The position numbers were made by a program, and so were the translations under genes. From Lantana camara (taxonomy: Eukaryota > Streptophyta > Magnoliopsida > Lamiales > Verbenaceae): a stretch of 64,000 nt of DNA. Position 1 is the stretch's first letter, and the number at the start of each line of letters is the position of its first letter. A model generated the notes under the pieces. That model was not told the origin of the DNA and did not search any database. It worked only from the letters and a program-made list of their open reading frames with translations. Where the stretch lies: the NCBI GenBank assembly GCA_037501455.1, contig CM074857.1, positions 127,149,501 through 127,213,500 of the forward strand. The letters run 5' to 3'. Of the stretch, positions 35,716-45,298 are shown in pieces.

Positions 35716-35953
35716 TGTTGAAAACGAAAAAAAAAAACACAAAGCAGAATTCAACATATTTTTCCTTTTTCACTCTGAAAAGTAATCGTATGTACAGTAT
35801 ATGTACAGAGCTCACAGCTGTGAGATAAATATCAGGCCAAACTAATCTAAGCCGCACACGTGTAAAGATCTCTGCAACCTAACTAAGCTGTAACAGAATA
35901 AGAATCATGAAAAAGGAAGTAGCAACTTTCTAATTGGTTTATAAATTGCAAAA
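35716..35953 (-). repeat. Copia #2 5' LTR
   Basis: 238 bp, from TGTTGAAAACG to ATTGCAAAA, next to the primer-binding site at its internal edge. The last CA expected from the other LTR is missing at the outer end. Confidence 0.88.
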
Positions 35954-37080
35954 ACTTTAATATGTTATTAATCTCCAGTTAAAACAGTTTTTGAAAACGG
36001 CGTCGCACGAGCTCGGAATTTACATTTGAAATGACTGCACAGATCATGACAGCACCAAAATTCAATACTAATTTATACCTACATCATTCTCAAACCTTAG
36101 TATCATGCAAACTCGCACGGATTCAGACTGTTTAGCGTTAAAACCATCAGATTTCATAATTCTAACAAGCTATGATTCATGTATTTAACTTTGAAAGTTG
36201 ACAGATTTCATTCAAGACAACGGTTGCTCACTCTAGTCTGCAAGGTTCCAAGACTCATGTTTTGCCAACTTGCAGCATGCTTTAAGTCATTCTCAACTCG
36301 TAAAATTCATCTATCATAATCAAATATTATAAATTCTAACATAAGTTTGCAGGAAATTTATCAGTCTATGAAGTTTGAAGCCATCAGCACATATATAATA
36401 TATATATACACCAAGTCAATCACCACTTTTGCATAAGCTCACGTTCTTCCCAATTCAAATCAGAACATATAATTTTATCTAGATATAACACCATATTAAC
36501 TTTTTAAATAGAGAAAAGAATGATAAAGTGATTCTCTACCTGTTGCTGAAATTTGAAGGACAAGGGGCGAGCTAGCTAGAAGGAGATCAAGAAGACAATC
36601 AAGAAAGAGGACTTCTTATGATGGTGGTTGGCTCGTATGACTGGAACACGAGAGGGAGAGGAAGGAAGTAGCAAAGGTGTTGTTCTTGGTGTGGATGATG
36701 GAGGGACGAGAGATGGATGATGGTGGCGGGATAGACGTACGAGAAAAGAGAGAATGGGAAAGGATGGTGTTCTCAACTTGTCTTCAAGGCGGTGTGTGAA
36801 GGATTAGCTGAATTGAATTACTTTTCATTCTCTTTTGTTTTTCAAAAAAATCTAAGGAATAAACAATTATGGATAAATGAGAGAAACATGAAATGTGGAG
36901 GATTAAGAGGTGCAATACGTGTATTGCTAAAGGAAATCAGCAACAAAAATCTGATCAAATGTTAGTGAATTGCAATTAAGTCCCTCTACAAGATTTATTA
37001 TATAAACTAACCTATAATTCTAAATAAATGCAATTAGATCCAAATTAGTTTTGTTGAAATTATGAAAAGGTCCCATAAAT
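35954..37080 (+). mobile_element. Gypsy-like LTR B, right part
   Basis: Continuation of LTR B after copia #2, resuming at ACTTTAATATG, whose relic-A counterpart is CCTTAATATGC near 23,705. The region with TGCAATTAAGTCCCTC near 36,970 matches TTCAATTGAGTCCAC near 24,362 of relic A. The expected GGGGCGTTACA end is not found; sequence passes near 37,080 into repeats next to the hAT gene, so the 3' tip was lost. Confidence 0.5.
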
Positions 37081-37088
37081 TTCCATTA

Positions 37089-37190
37089 TTTGAAAACATT
37101 ACAGAACCATTACAGAACCATTAGTCATGAAATTTGAAAACATTACAGAACCATTAGGCATGAAAATTGAAAACATTACAAAATAACATA
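37089..37190. repeat. Short tandem repeats beside the hAT gene
   Basis: Three imperfect direct units with AAAACATTACAGAACCATTA and GCATGAAA-type spacers. They lie between LTR B and the hAT transposase and may be subterminal repeats of the hAT element. Confidence 0.45.
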
Positions 37191-39205
37191 TTGTCTGAAA
37201 TCTGAATAACAAAGGCCAAAGATACCTAATTAAATAACAATTATGCAACTTCTTCAAATTCTCTTCAAGCTTTAAATCTTCGAGACTTCAACATCTTTCC
37301 TCCTTAGCAATAACTACAAATTATAATTATTAAATAATAATAATAAATCAAATGATCAAATACTAGCTAATAAACATAACATTACCAATTACATGCTCCC
37401 TTTAGGCACTAAGAACCACCGAGTCTCCGGTTCCACTTCCAGTTGACATTGCATCTAAATTAAAATCAATGAAACACTAAGTAATTGTAGAATTATGATA
37501 ATATTAATATCAAATACGATTATTAAACTTCGAAAGTAAAATACCTTCTTCGATACTTTCTAAAACTTCATATTCTTCTTCAACTGGTAGTTTTGGAGAT
37601 CAATTTCGAAGTCAATCTTGAGTGCATACAAGGGCTTGAGCCATTCTTGGTGTCAAAGATGCCCGGAAGTCATCAATGATACGACCGGATGTGCTAAAAG
37701 TTGACTCCGAAGCTACGGTGGATATTGGCATAGCCAACGAATCACGAGCCAACTTTGATAAAACCGGGAATCGAATAGAGTTAACTTTCCACCATCCTAG
37801 AATGTCAAAGCCGGGCAAATTCTTTTCTTTCTTCTCACTCAAATATATGTCAAGCTCCGAAGAATTATCCAAATCTCCATCCTCCAAGATACATTGTTCA
37901 CGATATTCTCGTTCCTTTTCAACCATAACCTCCAACATTTCTTGGTTAATAGTGTCATCGGTTGGTAGAACACTACTCATGCTAGACATTGCCTCTTGAA
38001 AAGATGGCCTAGGAGGACCATATAGTTTTTTGTAATCTTCAAAAGACTCCTCCAAGGCCTTAGTCACCCGTCTCCCAATCTCCGTTGCTAACTCATCATT
38101 ATACATCCTCTTAAGGGTGAAAGTGACGTACTTCATCTTGTGACGAGGATCAAGAACAACAACAAGATACAAATTCATATTCATCTTCACCGGATCACCC
38201 GAATATTTATCAAATTTTCCTTTCATTTTTAAAGCAACTCTTGCCAAACCATCATCCGGACTCATGATCCATTTCTTAATTAAGGCATCAATATTGCTAA
38301 TTTGATCAAGGAACACATTCGATGTCACAAACTTTGTAGCAGAGATTTGTACAGTGAAAGCATAAAAATGTTGTAAGATTTTCACAAACCTCTCAATCAC
38401 AACCCAATCTGCAATAGTAGGGAGTCCAATCATAGCATAAGGTCCGTTGGGACCAAAATCATCTCGAAAATTCTTCTCACAAACTTCATATCTATCAAAT
38501 GCACTACGAAGAGTGACAACTGTTTCAAGCATGAAATAACAGGAGTTCCATCTAGTAGGGCAGTCAAGATTCACCACTTTCTTACTCTCAATCTTTTCCT
38601 CCTCCACATGTTCTTTAAATTTTACCAATCTAGATGGGGAACAACGTATGTATCTCACTACAGTACGTATATGCTCAACACTTTCACCCATTTGTGACAA
38701 ACCATCTCTCACAACAAGATTGATAATGTGAGCAATGCATCTCATATGAAGATATTTACCTTCACAAATTGATTCCTTCCATGCAACAAGTCTTTTTTTT
38801 CATATAAGCAACTGTGGTGTCGTTAGAAGAAGCATTATCAACCGTAAGAGTAAACACTTTATCAATTCCCCACTCCATAAGACATTTTTCCATCAATATA
38901 CCAAGATCTTCACCTTTGTGACTAGTGATAGGAACAAAATTAAGTGTATACTTATGCAATACCCAGGAATCATCAATGAAGTGAGCAGTCAAACACATAT
39001 AATTATACTTTTGGTTCGAAGTCCATGTACCAGTGGTAAGAGACACATGCATGTTTGATTTCTTCAAGTATTCTTTAAGTGCATCTTTTTCCTTAAAGTA
39101 GAGCTTAAGGCAATCTCTAGCAACGGTGATTCTACATGGAACAACAAACTGAGGACATGCAGTAGCAACAAATTTTCTAAACCCTTCTCTCTCCACAAAC
39201 CTAAT
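37191..39205 (-). mobile_element. hAT transposon body, ends not intact
   Basis: Defined by the transposase gene and about 400 bp of AT-rich 3' sequence to its left. No terminal inverted repeat or 8-bp duplication was found at either side. The right edge is cut at 39,206, where a 40-bp repeat replaces the start of the transposase. Confidence 0.55.
37612..39196 (-). pseudogene. hAT transposase (Ac/Tam3-like), N-terminally truncated
   Basis: Two minus-strand frames. 39196-38762 opens FVEREGFRKFVATACPQF and contains SLTTGTWTSNQKYNYMCLTAHF and LTVDNASSND of the catalytic core. 38745-37612 begins MRCIAHIINLVVRDGL, then DCPTRWNSCYFML, and ends with the hAT dimerisation domain (FDILGWWKVNS; RDSLAMPISTVASESTFS). 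The frames are separated by a slip in a run of T (about 38,793-38,801). The BED zinc finger and about 150-200 N-terminal residues of a normal protein are absent; the coding sequence starts at the junction near 39,206. Not functional without the DNA-binding domain and frame repair. Confidence 0.85.
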
Positions 39206-39245
39206 GATGAGTGATGACTGTCTTAGCCCTTTATATTCAATTTTT

Positions 39246-39490
39246 GAATTTGTTCCAAGGACAAATCCTCAGATTTATGCATCAAACGCTTTGCATAATC
39301 CTGCCAGGCTGGAGGAAGTTTTGCAATGATTGCACCAACCTGAAATGTCTCTGGAAGGACAATTTTAACCATTCTAAGTTTGTTAACGATTACTTGGAGC
39401 TCATGCACTTGCTCCAGTTTCGGTTTGTTGTCAACCATCTTGAAATCCAAATATTTAGAAACTAAATATTTGTTAGTACCTTATTCAATC
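39246..39490 (-). pseudogene. Copia gag fragment, probably from copia #1
   Basis: The minus strand reads KYLVSKYLDFKM, then VEQVHELQ-type (here LEQVHELQVIVNKL), FQVGAIIAKLPPAWQDY and SLEQIQK, a typical central part of plant copia Gag. It ends at the 40-bp repeat. Orientation and Gag type fit copia #1, whose gag is cut at 29,530, so it may be the displaced upstream half. A separate element cannot be excluded. Confidence 0.7.
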
Positions 39491-39495
39491 CCAAT

Positions 39496-39665
39496 GAATA
39501 GGGGTGTTCACGGTTCGGTTTTTCGGCCGAACCGAAGTTTCGGTTAGGTTAACCGAACTGTCGGTTTTCCAAAAACCTAAACCGAAACGTGTTCGGTTCG
39601 GTTTAGTTTTAACCGAACGGTTTCGGTTCGGTTTCGGTTTCCAGCCGAAAAACCGAACTCAAATA
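39496..39665 (+). mobile_element. hAT-type terminus (AACCGAACC-rich)
   Basis: It opens TAGGGGTGTTCACGGTTCGG, a start typical of plant hAT ends, and continues with many CCGAAC/GTTCGG words that form internal dyads. Its orientation is opposite to what the neighbouring transposase would need for a right end. No matching partner end was found. Confidence 0.55.
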
Positions 39666-39755
39666 CTATTTAAAAAAAAATTGAATATAAAGCGCTAAGA
39701 CAGTCATCACTCATCTGAATAACATAACAAACTGAGGACATGCAGTAGCAACATC

Positions 39756-40024
39756 TTTTTCCGATGAAGAAAGTTGTTAGTTGGTAAACTTATTATATAA
39801 ACTACATATTTATGACTCACGAAATGAAATTTATTGAAATATATGTTTTAATCATATTCATTAAAATTACTAAAAAAAAATGTATTCTTTAAAAATAATA
39901 TTCTTTAAGAAAATAAATAAATTTAATATTTCTTTTCATATAATACATAATCTATTGTATAAAAAGTATAAAATTATGATAGAATTTATTTATGCGCGCG
40001 GGGAACGCGTGCGGCGGTTACTAG
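39756..40024 (+). mobile_element. Helitron 3' end (5' end not found)
   Basis: A GC-rich hairpin at 39994-40012 (GCGCGC, loop, GCGTGC with one G-T pair) is followed after eight bases by CTAG (40021-40024) and host T. This is the Helitron 3' end pattern and differs in sequence from the two large copies. The AT-rich upstream DNA has no obvious start. Confidence 0.5.
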
Positions 40025-40792
40025 TAAAAAGAAACATAAAAACGAAGTTTGTTTAATCACAAAACGATGTCCCTTGCCCTGTCAAAAGTAAAATCAATAT
40101 CCAAATTCACATTATATTCTTTTGCAAACACCAAAATTACTTTAAAAATTAATAAATCATTAAATTAGATTGTGCCTACAAATCCAATGCTGAGCATAAG
40201 AATGTTTTTGTTGTGACTCGCAATAAGTGAGGAAGCCTTGATGTTTATTCAATAACCACTTTTAAGTATTCCATCACAAAGAACGTTTTGTATAGAAAAA
40301 AAGTTCTTGTTATTCCCAAATAAAAACCAAGAGTTACGTGCTAAAAATGAGATGTAATTCATTCCAGTTTAATTATCAAGAAAAAAGAAATTATAGAGTT
40401 TCTTAGCCTTAATAACATCTTAAATACTCACTCCACTCTTTGGAAAATATTTATTCTACACTTTCCCCACAGTAAAAATTACAACGCATTTTATAATGGA
40501 CACATTCACATATAATAAAACTTGAAAATACAAACCTATTTAGCAGTAGCAATTAAGCATATATATATATGTATAGACCAATCCCACACCTAATTCACAC
40601 AAACTTCATAAAACAATAGCAACCCATCAAACTAAAATTATGCTCCACGTAACACAAAACACTTAAAAAAAAAATGGAATCTTAAAACCAATTAAGCATA
40701 CCTTCGGAGAGCTTTCCAAGGGAAATGGCAATAAAACCGTATCAATTGAAATTAGCAAATCCTGACATAAAAAGGGATAACCTCAACTTGAT
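40025..40792. other. AT-rich DNA, no gene seen
   Basis: No coding sequence or mobile-element end was recognised. A short (TA)n tract lies near 40,558-40,572. It may belong to a minus-strand Helitron whose 5' end is at 41,622. Confidence 0.35.
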
Positions 40793-41245
40793 TTATTTAA
40801 ATAAATCTGGGTAAATGTAATCCGGAATTAATTCAAGCAGAAATGGACAAAAAAGAGGGGTTTTGCTGAGGTGAAATCTTGATCCTTTTTTTCTTTCCTT
40901 GGGAAGAATCTCTGGACTTGCTCTGTTCATGTCTGATGGCATGCAGCGTAGTTTCTCCGCGATTTCATCAATGTCTCCATTTCCAGGCTGGTTTAAAACA
41001 AATTCCCCCAAGACGGAGTAACAACCAAAGAATCATCACGTCTGGAGGGTAATCGTGGCTTCTTCCCTCGTGAACACGAAAGAATTCGTAGCGGGACACC
41101 AGTTCTCTAAAAAACCCCAAATCAGATCGTTATGGGGCTGAGTGGCCGCCGATTTTCTGGAATGAAATCGCCACCAATTTATTCTTGCCCGCCGCTCCAT
41201 CTTTTGGGTAAATTGTTCTGATTCTGAGTGGAAAGCGGAAACCAT
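40793..41245 (-). pseudogene. Plant-mobile-domain-like (MAIN/PP7-long-form type) fragment
   Basis: Two minus-strand frames. 41245-41036 includes ENWCPATNSFVF then EEATITLQ, resembling the WCPETNTF...GEATITLEDV core of the aminotransferase-like plant mobile domain. After a frameshift at about 41,035 the match continues as YSVLGEFVL in the 41011-40793 frame, where the family has GGYSVLG. Only the N-terminal part of the domain is present. Plant mobile domains occur in MAIN-type host proteins and in transposons that captured them. Assignment is by motif memory and moderately sure. It sits inside a possible minus-strand Helitron, which would make it a captured gene fragment. Confidence 0.45.
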
Positions 41246-41588
41246 TAGTCGTTTTTCTAAGATTTCTTCTATCGTTCCAATTGACGGAGAAAGTTCAGAG
41301 TGGAGGGAGTTCTAAGGAATTGGAATTTGTGTAGGTGGTTTAAGAAAATATGGAGATCGTGGGTTTTATCTTCACAGTGATATTACCGATATAGCCCTAG
41401 ACGGTGGAATAATTGAAATTAACTAAAGGGGTATATTTGGGTTATCCATATTTTGGTGTGAGAACTGTCGATATCTATACGAAATTTCTATTTTGCCCTT
41501 AGTTTTAGAAATCTACAAAATTCTTATTGATATTTGAAGGGATAAATTTGTAATCTACCTAAAATAACTCCCATTTGTGAGTGTAAAT

Positions 41589-41622
41589 AGGGTTTCTTTT
41601 TATAATAGTATAATAGTAGAGA
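41589..41622 (-). mobile_element. Helitron 5' terminus (minus strand)
   Basis: The minus strand reads TCTCTACTATTATACTATT from 41622, preceded by host A. TCTCTACTA followed by an AT stretch is a classic plant Helitron start. The element would run left, across the plant-mobile-domain relic; its 3' hairpin and CTRR end were not located. Confidence 0.55.
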
Positions 41623-41730
41623 TAAGAGAACCTTTAGTGGGCTAATGAACTAAGTCTTGGGATTTTCAATTTTTAGTGGGCTTTTAGCATAATATGTGGG
41701 CTAATTATATTATTAAGTGTAATATGTGAT

Positions 41731-42392
41731 CGGGCTGTCAACGGGTCGGATTCGGGCCGGATCAGGGGATTTCGGATCCGAATCCGACAAGAGGATCCGA
41801 CAACCGGATCCGAATCCGAATCCTAATAAATGAATCCAAATCCTATAGGATTTGGATTCATTTATTTTGGAACCATGCATAATCGGATCGGATTATATCC
41901 GATTAAAGATCCGACCCGATTAGCAATAAAATTTAATTTTTTTATTTAACAAATTTAATATAAAGAATAAATATAATTACATAATATTAATAAATAATAA
42001 TTATTTAATGGATTATTTGATGATTTTATTTATATTTGTTTAAAATAAGTTAATTTAAACTTATTAATAAAGGAAAATATATACTTTTAGAGTAAATAAT
42101 TCAAATTTTATTGTTGTTTAAAGTGATAATTATGTGAAAATTATAATTTTAGTCATTTTACTTAATATTATGTAGTAGTAAATAATTTATTTTAATTAAA
42201 TATTATATATATAATCGGATTCGGATTCTAAACGGATCGGATTCGTTAATTCCATATTCGCTCCATTTATTTCGGATAACGAATATTTATAATCGGATAT
42301 GATCCATCGGACATTTTTATCGGACGAATATACTAAAATTCGGATTGGATTCGGACCGGATTCGGATTAAAATCCGATCCATTGACAACCCT
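41731..42392. mobile_element. Non-autonomous hAT-type element (662 bp)
   Basis: Ends CGGGCTGTCAACGG and CCATTGACAACCCT are imperfect inverted repeats (11 of 14 positions). Flanking octamers TATGTGAT (41723-41730) and AATGTGAT (42393-42400) match at 7 of 8 positions, the TSD size of hAT elements. Both arms are packed with GGATCCGAATCCGA-like words and the centre is AT-rich. No coding sequence. Confidence 0.7.
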
Positions 42393-42400
42393 AATGTGAT

Positions 42401-43000
42401 GGGCGTTTTAGAAAATATAGTTATTCTTGGAATAATTCATGTTTAATGGGTTTAGATTTTGGAGTTTTTAAGTTGAACTTATTTTTAGGCCCATTTTAGT
42501 TAATATAAATGTGTTTTATTTAAAGCCCGAATAAGTTATTGTATAAATATGTTTTATACATATTAAAGTCCATATATATTATAAACATAAATGTGTTTTA
42601 TATAAAGTCCATAAGAACTAATTTATTTTATATAATATTATATAATTTGTTTATGTAATATTTTATTTAGTAAATTAGTTTTATTAAATTAAATTAGTTC
42701 AATTTTTTTTTATGTAAATTCATTTTACATGATTTATTAAAAAACATTAGTTGATTAAAATTTATCTTTGTGATAATATAATACGAATTATGTTAATTTG
42801 TTTAACAATAATTTAAATTTTATGAATTCGTTTCATTTGGACTTGTGATAATTAAATTATTTGAAAATTCGGAACCATATTATATGTGATGATTATGAGC
42901 TTAGCGAAATTTTCGAACATATGATGTCAATGATGGAAATTTGTGTTAATTATATAATTATGTGCCTAATAAATTGTCCTTTTCTTATATACTCAGAGAC
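42401..43000. other. AT-rich leader before copia #3
   Basis: No gene. Repeated words (AAATGTGTTTTAT, TAAAGTCCATA) occur. It lies where the 5' LTR and leader of copia #3 would be expected, but no LTR matching the 3' side could be aligned and no tRNA-Met primer-binding site was seen. Confidence 0.35.
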
Positions 43001-45298
43001 ATGTCTTCGAAATGCTTGGCACCTGAGACTGTTGAAAAACTCGATGGGTCGAACTATGACATTTGGCATAGGAAAATTCAGTACTACCTCCATGACCGTG
43101 AAATAGTGGACCCCTTAACTACTAGTAAGGTTGCGCATATTGAACCTAAGAAGGATGCCACTGAGCAGAAAACTAATAAAACTAGCCTGGTTATGTACCA
43201 GGAATGGCTCAAAAAGGATCGTAGTGCACGTTATGGTATGTTGAGTAACATGCACGATGACCTAATTGGAGAGTTTGAAGTTTATTCCACAACTGATGTG
43301 GGATCAACTTAAGATCAAATATGGTCAAACATCCGAGACAAGGTTGCTAACCTGCATTTGAAGTGGATGCAATATACTATAGACTCCAGTCAAACCATAA
43401 GTGAGCATTTGCGCACTATGAGTGCTATGGTTCGTGATCTTAAGGTTGCAGGAACTGACATTCCTGAAAATGCTCAGATTCTTAATGTCATTCATGCACT
43501 TACAAATGAACCTGATAATTGGAAGAACTTCAAACTCCTTATGGCTCATAGTGATCATATTAGATCATTTGCTGAGATCTCAAAGCACCTGGAGATGCAA
43601 GAGGAGCGAGTCAAATCACGTGGTCAATCTGAAGTTGCACTTGTTGCCTGAGGTGGAAAACCCAAAGGTAACAAGTTCAAGCGAGGTAACAAGTCTAAGA
43701 AAGGAAAACGTCCTTATCAGACTAATGGACCAAAAAGTGGCGTGGCCAAAGTGGAAAAAACTAAAGAAAAGAACATGTCGCGTGTGAAGTGCTACAATTG
43801 TGGGAGGAAGGGTCACTTTGCTCGATATTTCCCCGAACCAAAGAAGGTACTACCTCTCATTCTCCTCTTGAACTATATGTTTATGCACATGCATTAGTTG
43901 CTAATCATTTTCCGAATTGGATTGTAGATTCGGGAGCAAGCAAACACATAGTGCAAGATCGAGTTGATTTTCGAGAGTTTCATCGTTACCCTGTGGGAAC
44001 TCAAACAGTCCTTTTAGGAAATAGCAACGAGGAAGTCGTCCTCGATATAGGGATATACCAGCTGAAGCTTCATAGAGGAAATATGTTGTTTCTTCTTGAT
44101 GCTCTCTATGCATGATGGGTGTCGAAGCCACCAAAAATAAACCCCAATTATTGCACACGATTAAATTGTAAAATAGTGGCAACGGGTATCGATCCACGAG
44201 GATTGAGTGGGTTTGTAAACTTTCTTATGCAAAGAAAACGAAACGAACAATTAAAAGGGGGGGTTTGAGATTTTAGACTTAACTAAAAATAAATTAATTA
44301 AACAACGACTAATTTACTGAACTAAATTAAGATGTGGATTAAGGTTGGATAAACTCAGACGATATCAAATAGCTGGGATTTTTCTACGCATGCATCAGAC
44401 CGTGATCATTGACTGGGTGATTAATTCTATGTTAGGCTAGCTATAGTTACTAATTACCTTAGGCTCCCTCGTTTCTTCGTATTTTTAAAATAATCTAAAG
44501 AAACTCCTAAAGACTATTCCCTAACTAGCTAATAAACTTATCAGAAACTCCTTCAAAGATTCAATTAACTAGTTGCTTTAGGAGCTAAAGAAACACTAAC
44601 CCTAATTGACTTAGTACGAACTCATACTTCGTCTAATTAGATCGAATTATTCCACAACACAAAATTCAGCCAAACTTAACAACCTAGTGTTGATTGCCAC
44701 TTTGTTACTTATTTAGCTAACTCCACCGAACGAATTAACTAGCTATATGTGAATTGCTAACTCTAAGGTTCGAGCTCTTAAATCAAAGAATAAGGCAAAA
44801 CCCAATATCATGAAATCGGAAATAAAACGGATAACTTTGATTAATCAACCACAAGAAATTGTCTCACACTATCTAAATCTAAAGCATGATTTGAAATTCC
44901 AACTATAAACGGACTAGAAATTCATAACAAAATTCAAAACATAAAAATAAAATAGCAATTTGAAACAATACAAAGGAAAGAAGAATAAACTAGTGTGATG
45001 CTCTCCTGCTCATTCTCCGGAATTGCTACTGAGCGATTTATGTAGTGCTCGATTGCTAAGAGTTCTTCCCCCCACGTTTCCCATATTCTCTTCATAAATT
45101 GGGGCTGTAACTCTCCAAGGTAATGCCCACCTATGAGATTAGCGGCTGAAACGTGCCCCTCTAATTAATCAATGCATGTAACTCCTTATTGGGATTGGGC
45201 TTGGGCTCTTTATCTTGCTTATGAACTTGGATGGGGCTTGGAGGCGGATGGGTCCATGTTTTGGCAATTAAATACCCAGCATCTTCTTCAATGATTTG

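Larger units (their letters stand above)
31992..35953 (-). mobile_element. Ty1/copia #2, young, complete ends
   Basis: A 3.96-kb minus-strand element with LTRs 31992-32231 (240 bp) and 35716-35953 (238 bp), about 98% alike by eye. On the plus strand the right LTR opens TGTTGAAAAC; the left one has TA instead of TG. The TSD ACTTT is at 31987-31991 and 35954-35958. The PBS on the minus strand, TGGTATCAGATGTGATG (35699-35715), fits initiator tRNA-Met. The PPT lies at 32232-32245. It sits inside LTR B. The element is about 1 kb shorter than usual because most of gag is deleted, so it could move only with help in trans. Confidence 0.9.
39206..39715. repeat. 40-bp inverted repeat around a gag fragment and a hAT tip
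   Basis: The arm at 39206-39245 (GATGAGTGATGACTGTCTTA onwards) is repeated inverted at 39676-39715 with one mismatch. The 430-bp interior holds a copia gag piece and a hAT-like terminus. Just beyond, at about 39,730-39,752, a fragment of the transposase (ACTGAGGACATGCAGTAGCA, also at 39,146) recurs in direct orientation. The patchwork looks like an inversion or templated repair of a double-strand break. Confidence 0.75.

Noticed and set aside
40793..41245. Two small intact genes
   Set aside because: The two frames join into one domain only through a frameshift, so this is a relic.
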